DNA from: Clostridiales bacterium
Lineage (GTDB): Bacteria; Bacillota; Clostridia; Peptostreptococcales; Acidaminobacteraceae
Direction of reading: 5' to 3'
DNA: 64,000 bases
Assembly: GCA_016342415.1 (NCBI GenBank)
Contig: JAEIOD010000002.1
Location: 186,001 to 250,000, forward strand
Each line of letters starts with the position of its first letter. The first letter of the stretch is position 1. Position numbers and translations under genes: made by a program. The notes below the pieces were generated by a model, which saw only the letters and a program-made list of their open reading frames with translations, was not told the origin of the DNA and made no database searches. Positions 7,958-18,400 of the stretch are shown one piece after another.

Positions 7958-9689
7958 CTCGTTTGATACCGTATTTGTCCATCTTAAAATATAGTGTACT
8001 TCTGGGTATTTTTAAGAGTTTGGCAGCATCTGCTTTAGACTTTGATTGAGATAAAGCTTCCAATATCGCTTCTTTCTCCGTCTTTTCCAATAAGTCGGTT
8101 AATGAATACGAGGGACCTACTTTCATTCTAATTGCCATATTTCTTATGACATCAGGTAGAAACCTATCCGATATTTCGACTAATCCATTGTTGTTTGAAA
8201 GGATAACCATTCTCTCAATAATATTTTTAAGCTCTCTTATATTGCCTTCCCAGTGGTAATTGCAAAGCATTTCAAGTATCCTATCAGGCATTGTCAATTG
8301 TTTATTACCATATACAATTTTCATATCTTCTAAAAATTTAATAGCCAACAATTTAATATCTTGAGGTCGTTCTCTTAATGGTGATAAATGTACGGCTATC
8401 CCGTTCAGTCTAAAATATAAATCCTTTCTGAATAATCCCTGATCACATAAATCCAATAGATTTTTATTAGAAGCGGCAATTATTCTCACTTCAACTTTAA
8501 TCGGTTCATTGGCACCTACAGGTGTCACTTCTCCATCTTCTAAAACTCTTAGAAGTTTGGCTTGCATTTCTAAAGGCATATCTCCGATTTCATCAAGAAA
8601 TAGAGTTCCTTTATCTGCAAATACAAATTTCCCAACTTTCCCAGCCTTGGCAGCCCCTGAAAAGGCTCCGGACTGGTAACCGAACAATTCACTTTCAAAT
8701 AAATCCTTTGGAATGGCCGAACAGTTTATCGGTACAAAATAGCCTTTTCTCATGCTTTCAATATGAATAGCTCTTGCAAGTACTTCTTTTCCCGTACCGC
8801 TCTCTCCTGAAACCAATATGCTCAACATGGATTTTGAAACCATCTTTGTTAATTTAACAACTTCTTTCCAACTTGGATCCTCACCAATCATATTATCAAA
8901 AGAATAACGTTCTTCTCCAATCGCTTGTAATTCTTTTTGTAGAACTTCCAAACTACTTTCCGTTACTTTAAGATTTTCAGCTATTTTAATTTGCTCAGAA
9001 ATATCTCTATCATAACCAATAGCGCCTATGAGTATGCCTTTGCTATAAAGCGGACCTGCACTGATTAAATTATGGCAGTTTTCTCTTGGAAGATTGTATA
9101 CATTTACAACTTTCTGCTCATTTTTGATGACACTTGGTAACAGAGCATTTGGAAAATAATCCGTTAGAACATGATCTAATATTTTATCTCTAGATATTTC
9201 ATATAATTTTTCAGCGCCTTTGTTCCAAAATTTAACTCTAGAGTTGGTATCTACAATACTGATAGCCAAATCAATATTATCCAAAATTGAATTGATTAAG
9301 GCATTATTTTCCTCATCAATTTCTTGATACATTGACAGTACTTTCTGTTTATCTATAAACCCATATCCTAAATCACTGATTACAGTAAAGTATCTACTGT
9401 TTTCGTCATGTTTGTCTAAGAATTCTCTAAATGACATTGATGCATTTATGGGTGTTTGCCACTTCACATCTGCTAAGGATTCTTTTTTTGCATGTAATGA
9501 TAACAAATCATAAGTGGATAATATTGCACACTTTTCTTGATTGTATATCATGATGAATTTATGATGGTCAGTTAATAACTCTTGAGAGGCAGTATTTAAA
9601 TCGAATTGTTCCTCATGATAAACATGGATATCCTGATCAATAATGTCTAATAGAATCATTTTATCGATAACCGATTTTTCTAATAACAT
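7944..9689 (-). CDS. Sigma-54-dependent transcriptional activator with PAS domain
   Basis: A bacterial enhancer-binding protein of about 581 residues. An N-terminal region of about 130 residues with no family I recognise is followed by a PAS domain (about 135-240, VDTNSRVKFWNKGAEKLYE). Next come the AAA+ domain with Walker A GESGTGKE, Walker B LFLDEIGDMP and loop GAFSGA, and a Fis-type helix-turn-helix at the C terminus (SKADAAKLLKIPRSTLYFKM). The sigma-54-contacting loop reads GAFSGA, a conservative variant of GAFTGA. I prefer the start at 9689, with AAGGAGA 6 bases upstream, over 9725. It lies immediately upstream of the sigma-54 promoter it presumably controls. PAS suggests a small-ligand or redox signal. 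Confidence 0.9.
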   Translation of the reverse strand: MLLEKSVIDKMILLDIIDQDIHVYHEEQFDLNTASQELLTDHHKFIMIYNQEKCAILSTYDLLSLHAKKESLADVKWQTPINASMSFREFLDKHDENSRYFTVISDLGYGFIDKQKVLSMYQEIDEENNALINSILDNIDLAISIVDTNSRVKFWNKGAEKLYEISRDKILDHVLTDYFPNALLPSVIKNEQKVVNVYNLPRENCHNLISAGPLYSKGILIGAIGYDRDISEQIKIAENLKVTESSLEVLQKELQAIGEERYSFDNMIGEDPSWKEVVKLTKMVSKSMLSILVSGESGTGKEVLARAIHIESMRKGYFVPINCSAIPKDLFESELFGYQSGAFSGAAKAGKVGKFVFADKGTLFLDEIGDMPLEMQAKLLRVLEDGEVTPVGANEPIKVEVRIIAASNKNLLDLCDQGLFRKDLYFRLNGIAVHLSPLRERPQDIKLLAIKFLEDMKIVYGNKQLTMPDRILEMLCNYHWEGNIRELKNIIERMVILSNNNGLVEISDRFLPDVIRNMAIRMKVGPSYSLTDLLEKTEKEAILEALSQSKSKADAAKLLKIPRSTLYFKMDKYGIKRASES

Positions 9690-9778
9690 ATGAGTCTCCT
9701 TTTTTTTATAATACCATATAATCAATGAAACTATAATAAAGCCATTCTACTATTTTTTTATTTCTGTATACGAAACAT

Positions 9779-9806
9779 TTGACTACCGAAACATCTATGA
9801 TATAAT
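9779..9806 (+). promoter_or_regulatory. Promoter of the MATE transporter gene
   Basis: TTGACT and TATAAT are separated by 16 bp, with a TG extending the -10 element. The AGGAGG ribosome site (9822-9827) and ATG at 9832 follow shortly. Confidence 0.75.
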
Positions 9807-9831
9807 AGTATTTGTTCATCTAGGAGGTCAT

Positions 9832-11217
9832 ATGAAAAACAAAAAAGAAATGATGTTAAAAGCGCCAATGTACAAAGTCGTTTTGGCAATGGCATTGCCT
9901 GTCATGATGTCAAATTTGATGCAGACGCTCTATAACTTAGCAGATACCTACTGGGTAGGTCAATATGAAATGATCAAAGGATTTGAGGGAGAAATGCTTT
10001 CAGCAATTGTCTTGATATTTCCTGCCATCGGTATGTTACTCGCACTTGGAACTGGTATTTCAACTGCTTGTATCAGTTTGATTTCTCAGTATATAGGTGC
10101 AAATAATGAAATTCATGCAAAACAGGTTGCCGCACAGGCACTAACGTTTTCATTTATAGCATCCATTATTCTTGGTATTATCGGTGCCGTCTTTACGCCT
10201 ACAATTGTATCATTATTAGGTGCAACGGGTATGGTGTTGGAAAATGGCATCACCTATCTTAGACTCATGATGTTAGGACTGCCAACAGTCTTTCTGTTTT
10301 TTACGTTCAACTCAATCAAACAAGCTCAAGGTGATACTTTTTCACCAATGCTTTTTTCTATATTGTCGGTCACGCTTAATATAATTTTAGACCCAATCTT
10401 TATGATCGTCTTTGATATGGGTATTGCAGGTGCTGCAATTGCAACCATACTGTCTAGAGGGTTGTTTATAACTTTTGCAATTGCTTCTTTATTTAAAGAC
10501 AGCAAGCGCCATATGAAATTGGATTATCATGATCTGAAGCTGGATAAAACCATCATTACACACATATTTAAAATTGGTTTTCCCGCCTCAATCAGTAGTG
10601 TGATGTCATCCTTTGGATTTGGTGTACTCAATAGATTTGTTATCGGATTTGGTGTTTCAACATTAACTGCTTTTGGTATTGGCAATAGAATCACAGGTTT
10701 GATTTTAATGCCTGCCATGGGTATTGGTAGTGCACTCGGTGCAATCGTCGGTACCAATCTTGGTGCAAACAATCTAAAAAGAGCTAAAAAATCTGTTAAA
10801 GTAAGCTTCTTATTGTCATCTGCTATTTTAATAGCTGGTGGTGCGGTCATATTTATCTTTGCTGAGACTATCGTATTACAATTTAATAACGTACCTGAAA
10901 TTGTTGATCAGGCAACTTGGTATCTAAAACTGATTATTGCAACAATCCCTTTGATGGCAGCCTTTTCAGTACTGAATGGTACCTTTATAGGATCAGGTCA
11001 TACAGGTTTATCATTAATTATTTCAGCCGGAAGATTATGGGCATTAAGAATACCTATGATAATTTTATTCAAACAATTTACAAATCTCGGTACAAACTCG
11101 GTTTGGTTCTCCATGATTATTAGTAACCTTGTTATTTGTATCATCGGATATATTATTTATAAATCAGGTGTTTGGGAAACCAAAATAGTCAAAGAACCCA
11201 AAGTCAAAGTGGCATAA
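9832..11217 (+). CDS. MATE family multidrug/sodium antiporter
   Basis: The protein has 461 residues and about twelve hydrophobic segments. It begins with the MATE N-terminal pattern (PVMMSNLMQTLYNLADTYWVG) and carries the duplicated second half (FPASISSVMSSFGFGVLNRF). The family exports cationic drugs or metabolites in exchange for Na+ or H+. Length is normal. AGGAGG lies 4 bases before the ATG. The gene stands alone between a good promoter and a terminator. The substrate is unknown. Confidence 0.92.
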   Translation: MKNKKEMMLKAPMYKVVLAMALPVMMSNLMQTLYNLADTYWVGQYEMIKGFEGEMLSAIVLIFPAIGMLLALGTGISTACISLISQYIGANNEIHAKQVAAQALTFSFIASIILGIIGAVFTPTIVSLLGATGMVLENGITYLRLMMLGLPTVFLFFTFNSIKQAQGDTFSPMLFSILSVTLNIILDPIFMIVFDMGIAGAAIATILSRGLFITFAIASLFKDSKRHMKLDYHDLKLDKTIITHIFKIGFPASISSVMSSFGFGVLNRFVIGFGVSTLTAFGIGNRITGLILMPAMGIGSALGAIVGTNLGANNLKRAKKSVKVSFLLSSAILIAGGAVIFIFAETIVLQFNNVPEIVDQATWYLKLIIATIPLMAAFSVLNGTFIGSGHTGLSLIISAGRLWALRIPMIILFKQFTNLGTNSVWFSMIISNLVICIIGYIIYKSGVWETKIVKEPKVKVA

Positions 11218-11218
11218 G

Positions 11219-11254
11219 AAAAAGCATCATTTTCAAAGTGAAAATGATGCTTTT
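11219..11254. terminator. Bidirectional terminator between MATE and acetate-transporter genes
   Basis: An 11-bp perfect stem (GCATCATTTTC with GAAAATGATGC, loop of 5) is flanked by A5 on the left and T4 on the right. It can serve both convergent genes. Confidence 0.85.
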
Positions 11255-11257
11255 ATA

Positions 11258-11806
11258 TTATAGCGGTAGACCATGTGTTACTGCAGACCAGAAGATAAAC
11301 AGACCACCAATACCAATTAGGATATTGAGAACGCCTGCAACCTTTATAAAACTTGGCTTTATACCCGATAAAGCGATAACAAGTGCACCCATTAGTAATA
11401 TAATTAAGAACAACACAATCCCCAATGGCCAAATTAATCCTAATTTAAATGCAATAACTGTTAATAATGCGGTTATAACACCTATAGCTCCACAGAAGTT
11501 TCCCAGCATTTTCTTATCACCACCATGTCTAAAGTGATTCGCTGCTACCAACCAAAAAAATCCGTAAAGTCCGAATATTGTTGCTAAGAATGTAGAATTG
11601 ACTCCTGCAAAACCAAATATCGACATCATAAATGCTGTTAATACTTGAGCAACACCTCCAAACCAAAATGCTACATAAGATACTTCCTTTGAGATTTCAG
11701 TGTGGTCTCCGCCTTTAATTCCAATACCCAATTGTTCTAAACCAAAGACAAATACTGTCACAACAAGTCCAAATACACCTATTGCTTCTGGATTAAATGC
11801 TTGCAT
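11258..11806 (-). CDS. satP: GPR1/FUN34/YaaH family acetate/succinate transporter
   Basis: The 182-residue membrane protein begins NPEAIGVFGLVVTVFVFGLE. The NPEA/GVFGL-type N-terminal signature and six hydrophobic segments are diagnostic of the YaaH/SatP family, which moves acetate or succinate with protons. AAGGAG lies 6 bases before the ATG at 11806. A longer in-frame extension to 11899 exists but would run through a terminator hairpin in the leader, so it is probably not the main start. If acetate is the substrate, the gene fits a fermentative metabolism. Confidence 0.85.
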   Translation of the reverse strand: MQAFNPEAIGVFGLVVTVFVFGLEQLGIGIKGGDHTEISKEVSYVAFWFGGVAQVLTAFMMSIFGFAGVNSTFLATIFGLYGFFWLVAANHFRHGGDKKMLGNFCGAIGVITALLTVIAFKLGLIWPLGIVLFLIILLMGALVIALSGIKPSFIKVAGVLNILIGIGGLFIFWSAVTHGLPL

Positions 11807-11817
11807 AATTACTCCTT

Positions 11818-11862
11818 TCAAAAAAAAATAACGACAAAAAACGATGTTCGTTTCTTGTCGTT
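11818..11862 (-). terminator. Intrinsic terminator in the leader of the acetate transporter
   Basis: On the minus strand a 14-bp stem with one mismatch (AACGACAAGAAACG ... CGTTTTTTGTCGTT, loop AACAT) is followed by nine T residues. This run ends immediately before the AAGGAG of the transporter. A terminator placed directly ahead of a ribosome site implies leader-controlled expression by attenuation, a riboswitch or antitermination. No known aptamer is recognised upstream. Confidence 0.7.
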
Positions 11863-11974
11863 TAGACCCCATTGTTAGAAAAGTGATTGCTTCTCTCATA
11901 GAACCTTGACGTTGTTTATAGTATAAACCATAGTATTCTAAAATAAAAGTAAAACTGTTATTTAATTCATAGCG

Positions 11975-12187
11975 TTATTTTTTTGTTAAAACTAATCCAA
12001 TTACAATACATAATAGTCCTACTAGTCCTATGATAATATAAGTGTTTAGAGGCTGTTTACTTGTCAAAAATATTGCAGTAGGACCATCCGATCCACCAAT
12101 AATACCAACGGCACTGGCTTCTTTTGAAGATATAAAGTAAATACCAACGAATCCAATAATAGCTATCATCAACATTGTTTTTTTCAT
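11975..12187 (-). CDS. Small membrane protein with an OadB-type IIGGSDGPTAIFL signature
   Basis: This 70-residue protein has an N-terminal hydrophobic segment (4-20), the motif GIIGGSDGPTAIFLT (about 28-42) and a second hydrophobic segment (48-66). The motif resembles a conserved stretch of the beta subunits of sodium-pumping decarboxylases (OadB, GcdB, MmdB), which are full-length proteins of about 370-430 residues. Here only the motif and two membrane helices are present, so it cannot be a pump by itself. It overlaps the upstream GGDEF gene by 4 bp (ATGA) and is translationally coupled to it. It could be a remnant or an independent small membrane protein. Function unknown. Confidence 0.6.
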   Translation of the reverse strand: MKKTMLMIAIIGFVGIYFISSKEASAVGIIGGSDGPTAIFLTSKQPLNTYIIIGLVGLLCIVIGLVLTKK

Positions 12188-14349
12188 GAGTTGTCCTTTA
12201 TATCATTCCAAAATGCAATTTGATTACGCCCTCTATCCTTGGCTTTATAGAGCGCGTTATCAGCACGATGAATAATATGTTCCATCGATATGTCATTTTC
12301 AGGTATCAATGAATACCCTCCAATGGTTATTGAAATAACATCTTCAATAGGTGAGTAAGTATGTTCTATAGCATGTTCACTTATATTTGAAGTCATTTCT
12401 TCTGCAACTAAATAAGCACCATCGTAATCTATATTGGTCATCACGGCAACAAACTCGTCCCCACCATATCTTGCGACAAAATCAATCTCTCTTTTTAAAG
12501 CTTTCTTCAATAAACTTGCCACTAAGAATAAACACTTATCACCTTCAACATGCCCATAATTGTCATTGTATTCTTTAAAGAAATCTATATCAATTATCAG
12601 AAGTGCAATGTTTTCATGTTGTCTTTTAGCACGACTTAATTCTCTAGTAAAGTAATCCACAAAACTTCTTCTGTTTGGAATATTCGTCAGTGCATCAATA
12701 TATGACATATGTGATAACTTTTCATTTAAAATTTCTAATTTATGCTGCGTTTTAATCCTTCTTTGAATCTCAAGAGACAACTTATCAGATTCCTGAGAAT
12801 TTTTAATGGCAATGGCAATATGTGATGCCAATGCTTTTAGAATGTTGAACTGATATTCCTTATAGGCATCTTTCTTCATACTCTGAACGGTAATTGCACC
12901 AACAACATGTTCTCCTGTCATCAAAGGTACCAGAATAACAGATTGAGAATCATGTTTTGTACGATTTACATTATAATCTTTTTTATATTGAGTATATTCT
13001 CTTAAATAGTCATTTGAAAAAATTGCTTTTTTATTTCTAAGAACCCATGCACCGTTACTGTTTTCGTCACTCAATTTTATATCACCCAAAGTAAATGGTT
13101 TACCATATTCCAAGAATAAATCAGTACCAATCATTTCGGTTTCACTGTTGAAAATATAGATTCCAAAAAGTGTTGCATCCATCAATTTGTTAACATTCTC
13201 ATATAATAAATATAGTATCTTTTTTATGTCTAAAGTCGATGTAATATCTTGACTGATAGTATTAATTGTATTCAAGTCCTCATAAAGCTTTTGTATCTCT
13301 TCAGATTTCTTCCTGAGCTCTACATTTTTTAGTCTGTATATTTCCTTTTCATGCATGGCTTTTTCAATATTTATTTGAGCAGAAATGTTTTTTTGATGCT
13401 CTTCTTCAATATCTTTTTCATAAGTAGAACGTGTTTCTGCATACAGTTTGTAATAAACCAACGCTTCACTATACTGTTCCTGCACCTCATAAATCTGAGC
13501 TGCATAAAGTGCAATATCACCAAGTTCTCTCTTGCTTGATAACAATTTGCTAAGATCCATTGCATCTTCTACATATTCTAAAGCTTCAGCATATAATTTG
13601 TCTTCTACCAATAATTCAATCATAATTTCATAAGCCAAAACTAAATTGTTGCGTTCATGTAACCGTCTCATGATATTGATTGATAACAACAATTCTGATT
13701 TTGCTTTATCTTTATCGTTTAGTACTTTATAGACTCTTCCCAAAGTGAAATGTGCAAGACCTATACCCACATAATCTTCATAATTTGAAAAATGACTTAT
13801 TGCAGTTTTAATTCGATCAAGTGATTGGTCGTATTTATCTTGTTTGAGATAAACCTCTCCTATGTTTAATTGAGTAACACCAATTAGTGATATGACTTCA
13901 TATTGTATCGCCATATCCAAACTCAATTGAAAATAATTATATGCTTCATCAAGTACATCCAACTCGTTATAAATATCTCCAATATTATTTAAAATTTTTG
14001 CCTCAGATTGAAAATCTTTTTCTGTCCTTGCATGAGTCAACCCTTTCATAAAGTATTCAAGAGCCTTATCATAATTGCTCATCTCAAAATAAACGCCACC
14101 TAACAGATTGCAACCTTCAGTTTTCCACTTTAAAAAATTGTTTTTTTCTGCAATTGTCATCAGTTCTTCTGACTTCACTAATGCTTCTTGAATTCTGCTC
14201 ATAAAAAGTAAAGCTTTGGTTTCTATACTCAAGGCTTCAGCTTTATTTTCTTCTGTTTCTAAAATATCAGACAGTTCCAAAATCATCTCATAAGCTTTTA
14301 AAGGATCACTTCTAAGAATACTATCTGCGTACTCTAACTGTTTTAACAT
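12184..14349 (-). CDS. Diguanylate cyclase with TPR and GAF domains
   Basis: The cytoplasmic protein has 721 residues. Residues 1-330 form tandem TPR-like helices (EMSNYDKALEYFMKGLTHAR, LDVLDEAYNYFQLSLDMA), followed by a coiled coil (about 330-365), a GAF domain (about 370-520) and a C-terminal GGDEF domain. The active site reads RYGGDEFVAVM and is intact. An REID sequence five residues before GGDEF matches the RxxD inhibitory site, so product feedback is likely. It makes c-di-GMP from GTP in response to a ligand or protein partner. The same architecture occurs in other Firmicutes. It is coupled to the small membrane protein downstream. Confidence 0.9.
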   Translation of the reverse strand: MLKQLEYADSILRSDPLKAYEMILELSDILETEENKAEALSIETKALLFMSRIQEALVKSEELMTIAEKNNFLKWKTEGCNLLGGVYFEMSNYDKALEYFMKGLTHARTEKDFQSEAKILNNIGDIYNELDVLDEAYNYFQLSLDMAIQYEVISLIGVTQLNIGEVYLKQDKYDQSLDRIKTAISHFSNYEDYVGIGLAHFTLGRVYKVLNDKDKAKSELLLSINIMRRLHERNNLVLAYEIMIELLVEDKLYAEALEYVEDAMDLSKLLSSKRELGDIALYAAQIYEVQEQYSEALVYYKLYAETRSTYEKDIEEEHQKNISAQINIEKAMHEKEIYRLKNVELRKKSEEIQKLYEDLNTINTISQDITSTLDIKKILYLLYENVNKLMDATLFGIYIFNSETEMIGTDLFLEYGKPFTLGDIKLSDENSNGAWVLRNKKAIFSNDYLREYTQYKKDYNVNRTKHDSQSVILVPLMTGEHVVGAITVQSMKKDAYKEYQFNILKALASHIAIAIKNSQESDKLSLEIQRRIKTQHKLEILNEKLSHMSYIDALTNIPNRRSFVDYFTRELSRAKRQHENIALLIIDIDFFKEYNDNYGHVEGDKCLFLVASLLKKALKREIDFVARYGGDEFVAVMTNIDYDGAYLVAEEMTSNISEHAIEHTYSPIEDVISITIGGYSLIPENDISMEHIIHRADNALYKAKDRGRNQIAFWNDIKDNS

Positions 14350-14429
14350 ATAACAACTCCCTTTTCTTATCTATATAATACCACGTACTTATAATGTTTA
14401 TCCAATATTCAATCAAATTGTTAAGAATT

Positions 14430-14459
14430 TTGCTTTAAAAAATCACTTTGTGGTAAGAT
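14430..14459 (+). promoter_or_regulatory. Candidate promoter of the APH-like gene
   Basis: TTGCTT and TAAGAT are separated by 18 bp, about 20 bp before the ATG. Both hexamers differ from consensus, so this is a moderate prediction. Confidence 0.45.
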
Positions 14460-14481
14460 TAATTAAGAGAGAGGTGTTCTT

Positions 14482-15435
14482 ATGGCAGTACAACGGTATT
14501 CAAGACATGAAATGCAAGCGATAATCAGCAACATACTTAGAAAAGACGTCACGTTATTACCAATCGGAAATCACGAACTTAGAAGGCACTTAGTCTATAA
14601 AGTGAAGACCATTGATGGTGATTTCGTTTTTAAATATTATTATCAGGATACATATGGTGGGCGAGAAGTCTCAACGCTAAAACTCCTTGGAGAAACAGAT
14701 ATTAAGCATGCTCGACTCATTGATTCTGGAACATTTGGTAAAGAACGTGAATGGTTGATGATGGAATTGTTAGAAGGTATGCCGATGGATAAAATCATGC
14801 ACCATATCCCAGAAGAACAACTGATTGAAATTTATACAGACATGGGACGAGAACTTGCAAAATTACATGAAATCAAGGCATTTGACTCATTTGGAAGTTT
14901 AAATGAGGATTTATCATTTGTTAAGCCTTACTCAAATTTTAAAAAAGCATTTATGGACAGTAATATGTATTGTTTTAATAAAATTAACGAATCTGATTTA
15001 GAATCAAAAGATTATTTGATGCATGCTATCATTAAAATAGAAAACAATCTCGATTTACTAGACCATGTGACCGAACCAAGGCTCACTCATTTTGATTTTT
15101 CTCCAAGAAATATTTTTATTGCTAAGAAAAATAATACAAGATATCTTAAGGCAGTTCTTGATTTTGAACTTTGTAGACCATGGGATAAGAATGCTGATTT
15201 TACACATTTGATCCTAAGAGATTTCCCAGAAAACGTCAAATATGAAGAAGCATTCTTTGACGGTTACCGAGAATTTTCCAGTTTAGATGGCAATTTTCAT
15301 AAAACGATTGATTTATATATGTTAACACTTTGTGTCAATGTATGTTCTTGGGCAAAAGACATTGCGCCATCTTATTATGACTTGGCCTATAATAAACTCT
15401 TGAAGCTTTTAACCGAATCCAAAAATCTAAAATAA
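14482..15435 (+). CDS. Aminoglycoside phosphotransferase/choline-kinase-like protein
   Basis: The 317-residue protein has the APH-family catalytic motif HFDFSPRN (the usual form is HGDLxxxN) near residue 210. It is followed by the metal-binding VLDFELCRPWDKNADF. An N-terminal nucleotide-binding lobe contains VFKYYYQDTYGGREVSTLKLL. The family phosphorylates small hydroxyl compounds such as aminoglycosides, homoserine, choline or sugars. Nothing indicates the substrate, and it need not be a resistance gene. A GAGAGGTG ribosome site precedes the ATG. It is a single-gene unit. Confidence 0.75.
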   Translation: MAVQRYSRHEMQAIISNILRKDVTLLPIGNHELRRHLVYKVKTIDGDFVFKYYYQDTYGGREVSTLKLLGETDIKHARLIDSGTFGKEREWLMMELLEGMPMDKIMHHIPEEQLIEIYTDMGRELAKLHEIKAFDSFGSLNEDLSFVKPYSNFKKAFMDSNMYCFNKINESDLESKDYLMHAIIKIENNLDLLDHVTEPRLTHFDFSPRNIFIAKKNNTRYLKAVLDFELCRPWDKNADFTHLILRDFPENVKYEEAFFDGYREFSSLDGNFHKTIDLYMLTLCVNVCSWAKDIAPSYYDLAYNKLLKLLTESKNLK

Positions 15436-15458
15436 AGACACGATTAAATCGTGTCTTT
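15434..15458. terminator. Bidirectional terminator
   Basis: A perfect 11-bp stem (AAAGACACGAT with ATCGTGTCTTT, loop TAA) lies between convergent genes. It overlaps the stop codon regions of both the APH-like gene and the giant fusion gene. Confidence 0.75.
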
Positions 15459-18400
15459 AAATGCTTCTTTTATTTTCTTTAATCTTTCCAACTCATTTTT
15501 CAAGAAATCTGTTGGTTTGTAGTTGATATCATATGTCATATGTTCTCCAACATCTGGTATCCTCGGTATAATCATCACTTCCTTAAGATGCTCTATGCTT
15601 AAACTTCTATTGTTAATCTCTGAATAAACCTTTTCAATTTCTGATAAGATTACCATCGCATTTTCTAGACATACCAGCGATAAATTATATAAATCTATCT
15701 TGGATACACCTTTTATATACTTAGGATAAACAAAAGGCAACATCAAGTTTACAGAAGGCAAAAGTGCTTTTTCAGTATTGGAGGCTCTATATAATGAGTC
15801 CCCTCCAATAAAAGGATAAACATCCGCCTCATTAAACCACACTTTTATTTTTGGAATATAATAAGCAGCTGATAGTGACATACCTTGTTTTTCAAACAAG
15901 TCTTTACCTCTTTCAGACATAATACCTACAATGACTTGATTGACAGTTATTTCTTCTGATTTCAAATATTGATCGATTGCTTTCAATCTGTTGCCTTTAT
16001 CTACTATGTCATCGATAAGGATAAGTGGTCTATCAAAAGCCTTAAGTACCTTTGATTGTTCCTCAATACTCAAATAACCTGGATAGGCTTTTACTTCATA
16101 ATGTTCAACAGCTTCATTATAATATCGTTCTGTATGAAATGATTTGGTTACTGTATTAGGCAAAAGCCACCGCTTAAAAATATCACCATAAGGCACACAC
16201 ATTAGAGGTCCTTTTTCATCTCCATCATGAATTGTAACACCATTTGTTGATGTGATCATTCTAATCAAGTGATTATAAAGCATGGATCTATCAAAAGACA
16301 ACACCAGCGATCCCGGATATAGAGATACAACAGCATGTTGCAAGTTTGTTCTGACAAGTTTAATAGTCTCTCTAATACCATCATGTTGCCTATACGCAGC
16401 TTTCATACGCGTTGTACCATCTAAATTAATAACAACTGGCGTGGCCATATCCACAGCATATAATAGTTTATCTGTATAAGTACAAGCATGTTCTTCAAAC
16501 CCGCTACGAATCAAAACACCTCTAATATCTTTAGAAATATCATTTTGATGATGGCATTTGATCACTGCATAGTCATAGCCTTCTTTTATAACATTCATTA
16601 GTGTTTCAGTTAGAATAATTTGATCAAGAGCATGTACTTTTTGGTAAGGCTTCATGACTATTTCATCTAAAATAATGATTTTCTCACGCTTCTTATCCGC
16701 AATATCTTTTAAAATATCCAAACTTTTTATTTCATCAAACAAATGTTTTGGTGATGCTTTTGAATATACCGAAAATGCAACAATTTCATTTATAGATTCA
16801 TCACGTATCATCAATATATGCCGTTCCAAAATCAACGACTTATCTAAATCACCAGCATATGTACCATCTCTTAGATGTTTTACTCTTTCAAAATCGACAT
16901 CAAATTTTTGGCAAAGACTTTCTAAGCCTTCCATCTTTTTTAGAGACAAGACTTCTATTCTCAAATCATTTAACGCAACAACCGATTTGAATTGCGGTTC
17001 ATTTTTATACAAACTATGCGATTTGATAAAATGAGTTGCCAAATCATCAATCACATCATAAGCATCCCAATTGTTATCAATATTCCTTCTAATCTGAGCC
17101 ACATCAATCATTTCATACTTATATTCAAGTGGTCTCATTATCACATCCGATTTCATATTGGAAACTCTATCTTTGATTAATTCTTTTACTGCAACAGAAT
17201 GTTTTATACTCTCTCTTTTGTATATAATATGTGGGAACTCAAAAATTGGACTGGATTCATCTTCATAAAGCGCATCATTTACAAGTGCTTCTTCACCAAT
17301 GATCAAGTACACTTCTTTGTTAACAAATATATCCCTTAACTTTTGATGATCTTCATGTCGTCTTAAATTAATAGGTATTCGTTGCGGAAATGTATGTATC
17401 GACATTTGGTCTGAGATGGACATTTCAATTATTTCTCTTCGCATTAATGACGGTTGCGTTCTCCGTCTCCATTGAAATTCAGATATGCCAATAAAAACTT
17501 CAAAATCTTGATTCTTAGCATCTACTGCAGCTGATTTTTGTCCCAATGAAAACGGATCAAATGTTCCACTATAGAAAGCTACTTTCTGTATGGCTTCAAA
17601 TATCATTTCCCCTTTATAAAAACTATAATCGGTTATAAAGTGATAGATATAATGTAAACCAACCGTAAAGTTGAACAAATCAAGTGATGCATATTTGTGA
17701 TTATCCACTAAAAATACATGAAGCTTTTTATAAAGCTTTTTAAAAATGGAGAATCTACTCTCTAATGATAAATCATCATTTCCAATAATACCTTTTGAGA
17801 TGACATTAAAAGTCATCTGAGCCGTCAATTTGTTACCAGAATAGAATCCTTTAAAGACACAACCTAACAAGGCATCAAAAGAATTTTCCTGTCCAAGTTG
17901 TAGCCACTTAACAATCATAGTACCGATGGTATCCAAAAGAAGTACTCTTACATTTATTCCGGCATTTGAAATTTTATAGTTGATGTCATTTAAGATTTCA
18001 TGGTATTCTTTGACCTCCAAAGTTGGTATTAACTGACCTAAAAAGTTTGGAATATAACGTGTAAACCCATACCCTTCAATTTCTAAAGCACGAATCAGTT
18101 CAATAACAATATCATTTTTTTGTTCTGAACTTAATCGTCCAAATAACAACACGAGATAATGACCGGCCTTGTTTCTAACCGATTCATAAGCACTTACTTT
18201 TAATATATTGCAAAAATGCATTGCTGTATAAAAACGTTCTTCATTGTCTTTAATAAGAGAATGATTATATAGCATTTCAATTTGAGCAATTTTAATAGTT
18301 TTAGGTGTAGCTGATTTTAAATTACTTAAAAACATTTCTGATTTATTAGCTTCAATCAAAATTTTACTCTTTTTACCATATAGAGTTAACAAAGGTTCCA

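Noticed and set aside
11258-11899. A 213-residue acetate transporter starting at 11899
   Set aside because: The extra N terminus runs through a terminator hairpin and T-run, and a good ribosome site serves the ATG at 11806.
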